A stretch of 64,000 bases of DNA from Proteobacteria bacterium SG_bin4 (GTDB taxonomy: Bacteria > Pseudomonadota > Gammaproteobacteria > Burkholderiales > Nitrosomonadaceae), in NCBI GenBank assembly GCA_002083395.1, contig LWDH01000039.1, positions 29,879-93,878 on the forward strand. The letters run 5' to 3'. Shown here piece after piece: positions 18,393 through 28,600 of this stretch. The position numbers and the translations under genes were made by a program. Position 1 is the stretch's first letter. Each line of letters begins with the position of its first letter. A model generated the notes under the pieces. That model ran no database searches. It saw nothing but the letters and a program-made list of their open reading frames with translations, and was not told where the DNA came from.

Positions 18393-20099
18393 CTAGCGCC
18401 CGAAACGGGGCGCAGTCAGCGTCACATCGGAGCGTTCCCAGGCTTTCTTGAAACGCGCTTCGATCAGAGCCGCTTGATCATCCTTGTTTTGCGCGCGCAT
18501 GGCCTGCATTAAGCCGTAAAGCGCCCAGCCATTATTCCGGTTGCGGCGCAGATCTTCCCAAAAAACCGTTTCTGCTTCTTCCGGCCGCCCTGATTCCAGC
18601 AAGATAGCACCGAGCGATAGCCGTGGCGGTTGATGAAATTCGGCCGGTTCGGTATAGATCAGGGCGTCTTCCAGCCGGACCGCTTTTTCAAGATACGCAA
18701 TAGCCTGATCCAATTGCCCTCGGGCGGCAGCGATTTCGCCGGCAAGCACCTCCGGAGCGATGCGAAGCACTGTACTCGAGGTGTTTTTAGACAACAAAGG
18801 GTGGTCTAATCGTGGATCTTCCATGATTTTGCGCAGCGCCGCGAGTTCCTGTTCAGCTTGTGTCAACTGTTTCGTGGCCACCAGCGCGAGACCTCGCACA
18901 TAATGCCAGCTGCCGATTAAGAAGGCATTGATCGATGGCGGCGGAGCAAGGTCTAGAATTTCCTTCCAATGCCCGAATCTCGCCAGCGCCCAATACGGCG
19001 TCACGCGGAAAACCGCCGTCAGCGGAATGGCTTTTAGCACGTCATCATCAATTTTCCGAGCCGTTTCTTTTGCCGCTTCGAGCGCAAGTTTACTTTGCCC
19101 ATCCGACGTCGCCGCGAACCAAAGAAAGTGAATATTGTGCGGATAGTAAACCATCGGGTATATGCCGTGAGCATGATCTTGCGCGATGTAAGACTCGTCC
19201 GCCGCAATAGCCATTTGATTGCTTTTGATCGAATCGGCATAGCGGCCAACGCGCTGATAAATATGCGATGCCATATGAATCATATGTCCTGCTTCCGGCA
19301 TTAATTTAAGCAGCGTATCAGCCGATTTCTCGGCGCGCTCCGGCGTCGATGTCGGCTCAATTAAATGAATATGCATGTGCAAGGCGCCGGGGTGTTCCGG
19401 GAAACGCCGCAACACGTCTTCTGTCAGCGCGACAATTTCGGCGGTGCCTTCGTAAGGGATGCCGTCAAGCATCCAATAACCCCACGGCCGCAGATCCATC
19501 ATCGATTCGACGTACAGCATGGCAATGTCCGGATCATCCGGAAAGCGCTGGTGCACTTCGCGCATTGCCGCCGCGTAGGCTTGGTCATTGGCGGTTCTGT
19601 GTTCGGCTTTGCCGGAGTAGCGTTTTTCAAGGGCGCTGATAAGCGCTTGCTCTTTCTCGGAAGCTCGCGTCATCAGGGATTTGGCTTGCTGGATGATTTC
19701 CAGCGCGCGGGGCTCTTCGTTCGGCTCCATCATGGCGTTAATATTCGGGCCGAGCACCAGCGCTTGTCCCCAATACGCCATCGCAAGCCCGGGATCCAGC
19801 CGGGCCGCTTCCCGGAATGCCTGACGCGCCTCGGCATGATTGAATCCATATGCGAGATTGAGCCCTTGATTGATGTATTGCTGCGCCAATGGATTGTTTG
19901 TACTGACAGGGAATGCGTGCTTGCCGAGGTTCTGTAACCGGGGAGCGGGGTGATGCTTTGAATCAAATTGTTGCGCCGCGCCGGGCGCCGGGGTGTGCGA
20001 TGGGCGGTTTTCTTTTTCAGTCGTAGCCCAGGATGTGACAGGACTTGCAACGGCCAGAACCGCAATCAGAAAGGGCAAAACAATAATTCTGGAATGCAT
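18393..20099 (-). CDS. Exported TPR-repeat protein
   Basis: 568 residues with a signal peptide (residues 1-25, cleaving near SWA-TT). The mature part is helical with TPR-like units: AYGFNHAEARQAFREAARLDPG at about 90-111, then LDQAIAYLEKAVRLEDA and ESGRPEEAETVFWEDLRRNRN near the end. A central segment (GALHMHIHLIEPT to AGHMIHMASHIYQRVGRY) is His-rich in a way I have seen in uncharacterised TPR proteins and may bind metal. It lies downstream of the DUF4242 gene on the same strand (53-base gap) and is probably co-transcribed with it, under a TetR-type regulator. Confidence 0.8.
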   Translation of the reverse strand: MHSRIIVLPFLIAVLAVASPVTSWATTEKENRPSHTPAPGAAQQFDSKHHPAPRLQNLGKHAFPVSTNNPLAQQYINQGLNLAYGFNHAEARQAFREAARLDPGLAMAYWGQALVLGPNINAMMEPNEEPRALEIIQQAKSLMTRASEKEQALISALEKRYSGKAEHRTANDQAYAAAMREVHQRFPDDPDIAMLYVESMMDLRPWGYWMLDGIPYEGTAEIVALTEDVLRRFPEHPGALHMHIHLIEPTSTPERAEKSADTLLKLMPEAGHMIHMASHIYQRVGRYADSIKSNQMAIAADESYIAQDHAHGIYPMVYYPHNIHFLWFAATSDGQSKLALEAAKETARKIDDDVLKAIPLTAVFRVTPYWALARFGHWKEILDLAPPPSINAFLIGSWHYVRGLALVATKQLTQAEQELAALRKIMEDPRLDHPLLSKNTSSTVLRIAPEVLAGEIAAARGQLDQAIAYLEKAVRLEDALIYTEPAEFHQPPRLSLGAILLESGRPEEAETVFWEDLRRNRNNGWALYGLMQAMRAQNKDDQAALIEARFKKAWERSDVTLTAPRFGR

Positions 20100-20152
20100 A
20101 GCTGCCTCCGTTAAAAATGTTAATGATCAGGTCAACAGGAAATTTCTCGAGG

Positions 20153-20425
20153 CTATTCAGCCGTCGTGGGATCAATCACCGATCGGACTTGCGCAACACG
20201 AGTGACAGGAAATCCGCCCTGTTCCGCGTGCGCTCGAATAGCGGCCTCGTCCGGCGCAAGATAGAGGCAATATACCTTATCATCAGTCACGTAGCTTTCC
20301 AGCCATTGGATGCTTGGCCCCATGCTGCTGAGAATGGCGCAGGACTTTTGCGAAATGGCTTGGAGGTCTTGGAGCGTGAACGAACCAGCGCCAGGAATCT
20401 CACGTTCAATCATGTATTTGGGCAT
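20153..20425 (-). CDS. DUF4242 domain small protein
   Basis: 90 residues from ATG 20425, preceded by AAAGGAG at good spacing. The sequence MPKYMIEREIPGAGSFT, then VTDDKVYCLYLAPDEAAIRA and HAEQGGFPVTRVAQV, matches the DUF4242 family (a small ferredoxin-like fold of unproven function, some members nickel-binding). The open frame extends further upstream, but that part is MITE copy B and not gene. First gene of a likely two-gene operon with the TPR protein. Confidence 0.85.
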   Translation of the reverse strand: MPKYMIEREIPGAGSFTLQDLQAISQKSCAILSSMGPSIQWLESYVTDDKVYCLYLAPDEAAIRAHAEQGGFPVTRVAQVRSVIDPTTAE

Positions 20426-20437
20426 ATCTTTCTCCTT

Positions 20438-20585
20438 TATGGGATTACTGATTAATTGACCACACGAGCGAATTACTTCGTTGCACGGCATTCACTCCCT
20501 CGCCTATCTTGTTGATATGCTTCGGTTGCTGCATGCCATGGTCTCGTGCTTCATCTCGTCTGCTGAATTAATCAGTGTTTCCTTA
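20438..20585 (-). repeat. MITE-like inverted-repeat element, copy B
   Basis: Inverted relative to copies A and D. The ends read, on the minus strand, TTAAGGAAACACTGATTAAT, and on the plus strand TATGGGATTACTGATTAAT. The interior differs more from the consensus than copies A and D do but keeps GAGATGAAGCACGAGA and ATATCAACAAGATAGGCGAG. It lies in the leader of the DUF4242 gene, between the likely promoter/operator at 20599 and the start codon at 20425. Confidence 0.7.
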
Positions 20586-20598
20586 ATTTATATTAAAA

Positions 20599-20610
20599 AC
20601 GACTGGTCGT
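20599..20610. promoter_or_regulatory. Operator-like palindrome upstream of DUF4242/TPR genes
   Basis: ACGAC-TG-GTCGT, followed by AT. On the minus strand it is followed by TAATAT/TATAAA (-10-like), suggesting a repressor site over the promoter. It closely matches a palindrome upstream of the adjacent tetR gene at 21243-21254. Confidence 0.55.
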
Positions 20611-20633
20611 ATCCTTAAATATCAAAAAAATAA

Positions 20634-21230
20634 CTACCGTACAAAAAAATCATCCAGTAAATCATGACAGCATTGTTTGACCGGCGCGGACGATTTTTCT
20701 ATTTGCATCCGCAGTAGCGCTCCTTGCCATGTATTAATCAATAAATCAGCCATTTCTTCGGGGGTCTTATCCGTTCTGACAGAACCTTGTTGCTGCGCCT
20801 GGGCCAGGCCGGATTGCAATAAATCCCGATATCGTGCGATTGCCGATTGCAGGGATTGCTGACATACGTCACTGTTGCTGCCAATTTCTCCCATGAGGCT
20901 GCCCAGCAAGCACCCCCCTTTAAATTTGTTTTCTTCAAGTTCCACAATCAGCTCGGCAAAATAGCGCCGGATAGCCCCCAGCGCATCGGAACCGGATTGC
21001 TGGAGATGCGTGGATAACCGCAAAATGAACGGCTCGATATAATGCTGAATGACTGCCGCGCCAAATTCTTCTTTGCTGCTGAAGTAGTTATAAAAAGAAC
21101 CTTTAGGAACATTAACCGCATCGAGAATCTCCTGTAAGCCAGTGCCGTGATAACCTTGATTCATAAAAGAAACAACACCTTGATTCAACAGACTCTCTCG
21201 ATTAAATTCTTTTTTACTTAATTTTGACAT
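20634..21230 (-). CDS. TetR/AcrR-family transcriptional regulator
   Basis: 198 residues from ATG 21230; upstream in-frame codons run into the tRNA-Arg gene and cannot be used. The N-terminal HTH is classical: FMNQGYHGTGLQEILDAVNV, then PKGSFYNYFSSKEEFG. The C-terminal ligand domain (residues 75-198) has EENKFKGGCLLGSLMGEIGS, like the AcrR/NemR-type groups with a reactive-looking Cys. It probably represses itself and the DUF4242/TPR genes: near-identical palindromes lie upstream of each. Ligand unknown. Confidence 0.9.
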   Translation of the reverse strand: MSKLSKKEFNRESLLNQGVVSFMNQGYHGTGLQEILDAVNVPKGSFYNYFSSKEEFGAAVIQHYIEPFILRLSTHLQQSGSDALGAIRRYFAELIVELEENKFKGGCLLGSLMGEIGSNSDVCQQSLQSAIARYRDLLQSGLAQAQQQGSVRTDKTPEEMADLLINTWQGALLRMQIEKSSAPVKQCCHDLLDDFFVR

Positions 21231-21242
21231 GCAGGAAATAAT

Positions 21243-21254
21243 ACGACCGGTTGT
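21243..21254. promoter_or_regulatory. Operator-like palindrome upstream of tetR
   Basis: ACGACC-GGTTGT, 13 bases upstream of the tetR start. Read on the other strand with its flank it gives ACCGGTCGTAT, against ACTGGTCGTAT at 20599-20612. Likely the autoregulatory site of the TetR protein. Confidence 0.55.
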
Positions 21255-21311
21255 CTTAGAAATCAAATTAAATTTGCTTTTAATTTTTAAGTAGTGGATT
21301 TTTTGATGGAT

Positions 21312-21388
21312 TGGCGCGCCCAACACGATTCGAACGTGCGACCCCCGCCTTCGGAGGGCGGTACTCTATCCAGCTGAGCTATGGGCGC
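21312..21388 (-). tRNA. tRNA-Arg (anticodon CCG)
   Basis: 77 bases including the encoded CCA. Acceptor GCGCCCA pairs with TGGGCGC; the anticodon stem CCGCC/GGCGG encloses the loop CTCCGAA; the T-arm contains GTTCGAATC. Reads the rare CGG codon. Confidence 0.96.
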
Positions 21389-21522
21389 TTTTGGTGAACA
21401 GACGGTTACTGTTATTTACCGGGCGACAGGATAACCGCTTTTATTTTTCCCGTCCAACTTGTATTGCCGGATATGATCATTATGAAAAAATATGAGACGC
21501 ATCACGCAATTGATCGACCGGT

Positions 21523-22818
21523 TTATTCAGTAGTTTTTGCTTCCGATACCATGGCTGCAACGGGGAAGATTTTAACAGTTTTTACCACGCGATTCTTGGT
21601 TTGGATGATTTCCAAGGGATAACCGGCAATATTCAGGCCGATCCCTGCTTCCGGAATATCTTCCAGATACTCCAGGATGAGGCCATTGAGAGTCTTTGGT
21701 CCGTCCAATGGAAACTGAAAACCGAGTTTGCGATTCAGCTCTCGCAGCAAAGTGCTACCTTCCACGATAAAGCTGCCATCTTCTTGTTTTAGAAACGTGT
21801 TGGCCTGAGTCGGCGCATGGGTGGTGAATTCCCCGATAATCTCTTCGATGATGTCTTCAAGCGTTACCAGCCCCATCCATTCACCGTACTCATCGACCAC
21901 TAGCCCGACTCTTTTTTGGTTTTCCTGAAAAAGCTGCAACTGCGAAAACAGAGAGGTTCCTGATGGAATGAAATAAGGTTTGCGCATAACTTTTTCCAGA
22001 ACTGCTGCTGTGACCTTGCCATCTTGCATTTGATTTAATACTTTGCGGACATGAACAATCCCGACGATATTGTCCATGCGATCACGATACACCGGTAAGC
22101 GGGTATGATGACAAGTCAATAACTGTGCATGAATGACTTCATCATCCGCGTTTAGATCGATGGCTTCAATTTGGCTGCGCGGGACGATGACATCGTCAAC
22201 AGTGATGGTGTCAAGATCGAACAGATTCAACAACATGCTTTGATGTTTATGTTGAATGAAATGACCGCCTTCCAGAACCAATGTTTTAAGTTCTTCGGTG
22301 CTAATTTTCTGTTCGAGCTCCCCTTTCTGTGGCTTTAATCGGAACAACAGCAACAAGCCGCTCACAAACAAATTGACAAACCACACCACGGGATAACAAA
22401 TAATCAGTAGCGGCGTAAGTATGTAACTGGCTGTCAGCGCGATCCGTTCCGGATACGCGGCAGCGATCACTTTCGGGGTAATCTCGCTGAAAACCAGGAT
22501 TGCGAATGTTACTGCAATCGTCCCCATGAATAACGCAAAGTCATCGTGCGCGAACAATGTAGCCACAATGACTGCAACCAATGTTGCAGAAGCGGTATTG
22601 AGTAAATTGTTGCCCAATAAAATGACTCCCAATAGCCGATCCGTTTTATTGAGCAGTTTGATTGTTAGCCGGGCACCGCGATGGCCTTGCTTGGCGAGAT
22701 GCTTCAAGCGATAGCGGTTAATCGCCATCATGCTGGTTTCAGATAAGGAAAAAAAACCTGACAAAACCAACAAGAACACCAATGCAATCAGCAAGATGTG
22801 TAACGGCAAATCTTCCAA
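21523..22818 (-). CDS. CNNM/CorB-type (HlyC/CorC family) membrane transporter
   Basis: 431 residues. An N-terminal DUF21 membrane domain (residues 1-180, four spans, with LSGFFSLSETSMMAINRYRL) is followed by a CBS pair (VDDVIVPRSQIEAIDL and VGLVVDEYGEWMGLVTLEDI) and a C-terminal CorC_HlyC domain (DGSFIVEGSTLLRELNRKL). CNNM/CorB proteins are Mg2+-linked exporters regulated by nucleotide binding in the CBS pair. Monocistronic. Confidence 0.92.
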   Translation of the reverse strand: MEDLPLHILLIALVFLLVLSGFFSLSETSMMAINRYRLKHLAKQGHRGARLTIKLLNKTDRLLGVILLGNNLLNTASATLVAVIVATLFAHDDFALFMGTIAVTFAILVFSEITPKVIAAAYPERIALTASYILTPLLIICYPVVWFVNLFVSGLLLLFRLKPQKGELEQKISTEELKTLVLEGGHFIQHKHQSMLLNLFDLDTITVDDVIVPRSQIEAIDLNADDEVIHAQLLTCHHTRLPVYRDRMDNIVGIVHVRKVLNQMQDGKVTAAVLEKVMRKPYFIPSGTSLFSQLQLFQENQKRVGLVVDEYGEWMGLVTLEDIIEEIIGEFTTHAPTQANTFLKQEDGSFIVEGSTLLRELNRKLGFQFPLDGPKTLNGLILEYLEDIPEAGIGLNIAGYPLEIIQTKNRVVKTVKIFPVAAMVSEAKTTE

Positions 22819-23092
22819 GAATCACCTATCATGAAATCGTATCATTGCTGCTAATAGCAACCAATGAATAAACTGTATCCCGGCAATTAACCGGTTTGTC
22901 TTCGATCATTAACTGCTGCGGAGCAGCCCTTCTAATCTTACGCGATATTGCGATTACACGTATAATAATCAGAAATAAGTAAACATGTATGAAATTAATT
23001 ATTCTCATGCATTGTTTAAAACTTTTTCCAATACATTCTTCTTTTCAGAAAAATAAATTAATTTCGACCTGCTTCCAACAATTGGAGAGACC

Positions 23093-24349
23093 ATGTATCA
23101 ACATATAAAAATACCTGCTGATGGAAAAAAAATTCAGGTAAACAACGATAATTCATTAACCGTTCCCGATAATCCCATCATTCCTTTTATCGAAGGTGAC
23201 GGTATCGGCATTGATATCACCCCGGTAATGAAGAAAGTTGTCGATGCAGCGGTTGATAAAGCTTATGGCAGTCAGCGAAAAATTTCTTGGATGGAAATTT
23301 ATGCAGGTGAAAAATCAACGAAAATCTATGGTCAAGACGTATGGCTACCGGACGAAACATTGCAAGCTGCGAAGGAGTTCGTAGTTTCAATTAAAGGCCC
23401 TCTTACAACACCGGTGGGCGGCGGTATCCGTTCAATCAATGTTGCTCTCCGCCAACTGCTCGATTTGTATATCTGTTTGCGGCCTGTTCGTTATTTTAAT
23501 GGAGTGCCGAGTCCGGTTAAAAGCCCGGAAAAAACGGATATGGTCATTTTCCGGGAAAACTCTGAAGATATCTATGCCGGTATCGAATGGGAAGCAGAAT
23601 CAGAGAGTGCGAGGAAAGTTATTGATTTTATGATCAATGACATGGGAGTAACAAGCATTCGCTTCCCGCAAACCTCCGGTATCGGTATTAAACCGGTTTC
23701 AAAAGAAGGCACGGAACGTCTGGTACGCAAAGCCATTCAGTATGCAATCGCCAATAATCGCAAGTCGGTAACGCTAGTACATAAAGGTAATATCATGAAG
23801 TTTACCGAAGGGGCATTCAAAAAATGGGGATATGCATTAGCCGCTAAGGAATTTGGCGCTGAATTACTGGATGGCGGTCCCTGGATGAAATTGATCTTGA
23901 AAAATGGAAAGAGCATTATCATTAAAGATGTCATTGCGGATGCGTTCTTGCAGCAAATCTTGTTACGTCCGGAAGAATACGATGTAATTGCCACTTTGAA
24001 TCTGAACGGCGATTACATTTCCGATGCGCTTGCGGCGCAAGTCGGAGGGATCGGAATTGCACCGGGTGCCAATCTGAGTGACACCATTGCCGTTTTTGAA
24101 GCAACGCACGGAACTGCTCCGAAATACGCAGGCAAAGATCAAGTGAATCCAGGTTCCATAATATTATCGGCTGAAATGATGCTACGTCACTTGGGCTGGA
24201 TAGAAGCCGCCGATATGATTATTAAGGGAATGGAAACAACAATCCAGCAAGGAATCGTCACCTACGACTTCGCACGCCAGATGGCCAACTCCAAAGAAGT
24301 ATCATGCTCCGCATTTGGTAACGCGATAATTAAGAACTTAGCTTTATAA
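23093..24349 (+). CDS. icd: Isocitrate dehydrogenase (NADP+)
   Basis: 418 residues, E. coli-type length, preceded by TTGGAGAGACC. Contains IPFIEGDGIGIDITPVM, the substrate loop GGGIRSINVALRQ with the regulatory Ser, FRENSEDIYAGIEWEAES and the coenzyme segment ATHGTAPKYAGKDQVNPGS typical of NADP+ enzymes. It oxidises isocitrate to 2-oxoglutarate in the TCA cycle. Monocistronic, with a hairpin terminator following. Confidence 0.97.
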   Translation: MYQHIKIPADGKKIQVNNDNSLTVPDNPIIPFIEGDGIGIDITPVMKKVVDAAVDKAYGSQRKISWMEIYAGEKSTKIYGQDVWLPDETLQAAKEFVVSIKGPLTTPVGGGIRSINVALRQLLDLYICLRPVRYFNGVPSPVKSPEKTDMVIFRENSEDIYAGIEWEAESESARKVIDFMINDMGVTSIRFPQTSGIGIKPVSKEGTERLVRKAIQYAIANNRKSVTLVHKGNIMKFTEGAFKKWGYALAAKEFGAELLDGGPWMKLILKNGKSIIIKDVIADAFLQQILLRPEEYDVIATLNLNGDYISDALAAQVGGIGIAPGANLSDTIAVFEATHGTAPKYAGKDQVNPGSIILSAEMMLRHLGWIEAADMIIKGMETTIQQGIVTYDFARQMANSKEVSCSAFGNAIIKNLAL

Positions 24350-24388
24350 ACTGCTTAGCTGGGAAAACATTGAACAATTAGCAGTTTT
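24348..24388 (+). terminator. Putative terminator after icd
   Basis: AAACTGCT pairs with AGCAGTTT across a 24-base loop and ends in TTTT. The long loop makes it only a moderate candidate. Confidence 0.45.
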
Positions 24389-24525
24389 CATATTTCTTGC
24401 TGCTTCTGCCGTTTTTTTGAACACGAATTCCCGGCAATTCATTTTTCGGTGGCATTTTGTTGCCGAATTTCCCCTGTTTGTGCTTCATCGTCCGCCATCG
24501 GGGTTATTTTGAGCGGATTCCCTCC

Positions 24526-24706
24526 TCAAGTAGTCAGCAATCGCCTGCGCAGCAGGTACAGGCTGGCCAGGTCTATCAACATGTTCACCCGGGCAGCATT
24601 CTTCATCAACCCGCGGTAGCGGGTTCTATTGAATCCAAACTGCCGCTTGACCACCCGAAACGCATGTCCCACCGGTGCACGGATTGAGGAATGCTTGACC
24701 TTGCCC
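24526..24706 (-). pseudogene. IS5-family transposase, C-terminal remnant
   Basis: Minus-strand frame reads KHSSIRAPVGHAFRVVKRQF, then GFNRTRYRGLMKNAA and the ending SLYLLRRRLLTT followed by TGA. This is the typical C-terminus of IS5-group transposases. The frame stops abruptly at the left end of the IS3-type element, which evidently inserted into it or replaced the rest; no continuation is recognised on the other side. Confidence 0.75.
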
Positions 24707-25602
24707 TGTAAAAACGTACTTCTTAACTAAGGTTACACTATAAAAAAGTCAAGGAGATGAAGAAATGAAAGCAGAAAAGGTCAAGAGAGCATCATATACA
24801 CTGGAATACAGATTGGAAGCGGTGCGATTGGTTCATGGTGGTCAATCATGCGCGGCGATAGCCAAAGTGCTGGGAATGCCTAGTCAGACATTAGAAAACT
24901 CGGTTCGGCAAGCGGCAAAAAGCGAATATGGCTGGCCAAGGGTTTGGCGGCTCATGAAAGAACACGATATCAAGGCGCGCGGAAAACATAAATTCATCGT
25001 AACCACCAACAGTACGCATAGTCTGCCGATTGCGCCAAATTTACTCAGCCGGAACTTCCGGCCTGACGCACCTAATCGTGTATGGACAAAGCGACATCGC
25101 CTATATTCAAACCGATGGTGGTTGATTGTATCTGGCGGTGGTTCTTGAGCTGTACAGTCGTCAGATTGTGAGCCGGAGCATGCAACCCCATATGCAGAGC
25201 AGCTTGGTGACGGATGCGCTAAAGATGGCCTGGTTCAGACGACAACCAGAACCGGGACTCATTTTCCACTCGGATCGCGGCAGTCAGTATTGCAGTCACG
25301 TATTTCAGAACACACTGGTTGAATATGGCATGCACAACTCAATGAGCAGAAAAGGTAACTGCTGGGATAATGCTCCCATTGAAAGCTTGCGGGGATCGTT
25401 GAAGGTGGGAAGATTGTATGGAATGCGATTTGAAACGCGCCGTCAGGCAATGGATGAAGTGATTGACTGGCTTAACTACTACAACCACAGAAGACTGCAT
25501 TCGTCATTGAATTACATCAACCCAATGAAGTTTGAGCAAAACTGGCTTGTGGCACAGTTGGAAAAAATCGCATAATGCGCGCGTTAAGATGTACGTATTA
25601 CC
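24707..25602 (+). mobile_element. Degenerate IS3-family element
   Basis: About 0.9 kb bounded by imperfect inverted repeats: TAAAAACGTACTTCTTAACT on the left, and TAATACGTACATCTTAACGC read inward on the right. It contains a rearranged transposase gene and is shorter than a complete IS3 element, so it is not expected to move on its own. Confidence 0.7.
24765..25575 (+). pseudogene. IS3-family transposase, internally deleted and frameshifted
   Basis: Starts at ATG 24765 (GGAG nearby) with an OrfA N-terminus (SYTLEYRLEAVRLVHGG), then jumps within the same frame to an OrfB segment (SEYGWPRVWRLMKEHDIKAR), so the middle is deleted. At VWT a base change shifts the frame, and the correct frame then has a TGA in place of Trp (YIQTDGG-stop-LYLAVVLEL). 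From 25126 the rve catalytic core resumes (HSDRGSQY, GNCWDNAPIES) to LEKIA. Non-functional. Confidence 0.85.
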
Positions 25603-25696
25603 GGAGCAAGGCCAGTCAGATCGGGCCTGAGTTACTACACATTAAGCAGCATACTTTGCCAGCAATTTCCGGATTGTTCTTTGAGACTCGACGAAA

Positions 25697-28600
25697 CTAG
25701 CGTTCATACGCCAGCACCGGCGCCAGCCAGCGTTCCGCTTCCTCCACAGTCCAGCCTTTACGTTTGGCGTAATCTTCCACTTGATCCTTTCCGATCTTGC
25801 CGACCGCAAAGAAGGACGATTCCGGATGCGAGAAGTAGAAGCCGGAAACCGCCGCTGTCGGCACCATGGCGAACGATTCGGTGATGATGATGCCGGTGTT
25901 TCCGGTGGCGTTCAGCGTAGCGAACAGCGGTCCTTTTTCGGTGTGATCGGGACAAGCGGGATAGCCCGGTGCAGGACGGATACCGCGGTATTCTTCGTTA
26001 ATCAACTGCTCGTTGCTCAGTTTTTCGTCTTTGGCATAACCCCAGAACTCGCGGCGCACACGCATGTGCATATGTTCGGCAAATGCTTCCGCCAGCCGAT
26101 CGGCCAGGGCTTTCAATACAATCGCGCTGTAATCGTCATTTGCCGCTTCAAACGCTTTGATACGATCGTCGATGCCGAACCCGGCACCGACCGCAAACAA
26201 ACCGATGGTATCCGGAATACCGGTTTCTTTCGGCGCGATGTAATCCGCCAGACAACGGTTGGGCTTGCCGAAAGGTTTCTGATCCTGTTGTCGCAGGCAG
26301 TGATACACCATCGCGATTTTGCTGCGCGAAGCGTCGGTATAGATTTCAATGTCGTCACCGATCGCATTCGCCGGGAAAAGACCGATGACCGCATTGGCGC
26401 TCAGCCATTTTTGCTCGACGATCTTTTTCAGCATGGTTTGGGCGTCGCGGAACAAATGGCTGGCGGTTTCACCGACCACTTCATCGGTGAGAATATCGGG
26501 ATAACGCCCGGCCAATTCCCACGCCTGGAAGAACGGCGTCCAATCGATGAACGGCACAATTTTTTCCAGCGGATAATTGTTCAGCGTGCGCACCCCGGTT
26601 AACTCCGGTTGATACGGCTGGTAATTCGACCAATCGGTCTTGAACGCATTGGCGCGCGCTTCCGCCAACGTCAATAACTTCGATGGACCCTTCTTGTTTT
26701 TATGCTGGGTGCGGACTTTCTCGTATTCTTCCTTAATTTCACGCATATAGTTGTCGCGCAAATCTTCCGACAGCAAATTGCTGCACACGCCCACTGCGCG
26801 GCTGGCATCCGGCACCCATACGGTCGGACCATCGTAATGCGGTGCGATTTTGACGGCGGTATGCACCCGCGACGTCGTCGCGCCACCGATCAGCAACGGA
26901 ATGGTGAACCCCTCACGCTGCATTTCCTTGGCGACATGCGCCATCTCTTCCAACGACGGCGTGATCAACCCGGATAAGCCAATAATGTCGGCACCCTCGC
27001 GCCGCGCCGTTTCCAGAATTTGCGCGCTCGGCACCATTACGCCCATATTGATCACTTCGTAGTTATTGCATTGCAACACCACCGCCACGATGTTTTTGCC
27101 GATATCGTGCACGTCGCCCTTGACGGTAGCGACGACGATCTTGCCTTTGGGCTTATCATCGCCGAGCAATTTCTTCTCCGCTTCGATATACGGCAGCAGA
27201 TACGCCACTGCCTGCTTCATCACGCGCGCGGATTTAACCACTTGCGGCAAGAACATCTTTCCGGCACCGAACAAATCGCCCACCACACTCATACCATCCA
27301 TCAGCGGACCTTCGATAACCTGAATCGGCCGGCCGCCTTTGCGCTCGATCTCAGCGCGCGCTTCTTCGGTATCGACTTCGATATAAGTCGAAATACCCTT
27401 CACCAGCGCATGCGTCAGCCGTTGCTGCAGCGGCTCGTCGCGCCATGCCAAATCCTCGACTTGCTCTTTCTTCTGGCCCTTGAACTGCTCGGCGAATTCG
27501 ACTAGCCGCTCGGTCGCATCCGGGCGGCGATTCAACAACACATCCTCGACTTTCTCCAGCAATTCCGGCGGAATATCGGAATACACCCCCAACTGCCCGG
27601 CGTTCACGATCCCCATCGTCATGCCGGCCTTGATCGCATGGTACAAAAAGGCCGTGTGAATCGCTTCACGAATCGGCTCGTTGCCGCGGAAAGAAAACGA
27701 CACGTTGGATACTCCGCCGCTCACTTTGGCGTATGGCAAGGTTTGCTTGATCACGCGGGTGGCTTCGATAAAATCCACACCATAGTTATTATGTTCTTCG
27801 ATACCGGTGGCAATGGCGAAAATGTTCGGATCAAAAATGATGTCTTCCGGCGGAAACCCAACCTGATCGACCAGAATCCGGTAACTGCGCGTACAAATCT
27901 CGACCTTACGCTGCAAGGTATCGGCCTGGCCTTTCTCATCGAACGCCATCACGATCACCGCCGCACCATAGCGGCGCGCCAATTTGGCATGATGAATGAA
28001 CTCCTCTTCACCTTCCTTCATGCTGATCGAGTTGATGATCGACTTACCTTGAATGCACTTCAATCCGGCTTCGATCACCGACCACTTGCTCGAATCGAGC
28101 ATGATCGGCACGCGGCAGATGTCCGGTTCAGCAGCGATCAGATTCAGAAAAGTCACCATGGCTTTTTGCGAATCGAGCATCGCCTCGTCCATGTTGATGT
28201 CGATAATCTGCGCACCGTTTTCCACCTGACTGCGCGCGACACTGAGCGCTTCCGCATAATTATCGTTCAGAATCAAGCGGGCGAATGCGCGCGAACCGGT
28301 CACGTTCGTCCGTTCGCCGACGTTGACGAACAACGAATCGTCGCCGATATTCAGCGGCTCCAGCCCGGACAAGCGTAATTTTTTCGGTATTTCGGGAATC
28401 TTACGCGGTGCAATGGTGCTCACTGCGCCAGCAATCGCTTTGATATGCGCCGGCGTGGTGCCGCAACAGCCGCCGACGACATTGACAAAACCATCTTGGG
28501 CAAACCCTTTAATCTGGTTGGCGGTATATTCCGGCGTTTCATCGTAACCGGTCTCGGACAGCGGATTCGGCAATCCGGCGTTGGGATGCACGCTGATGTA

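Noticed and set aside
20426..20491. Longer N-terminus for the DUF4242 protein
   Set aside because: The extra codons lie in MITE copy B, and a strong AAAGGAG precedes the ATG at 20425.
21231..21326. Longer N-terminus for the TetR protein
   Set aside because: It would run into the tRNA-Arg gene, and the TetR HTH pattern begins right after ATG 21230.
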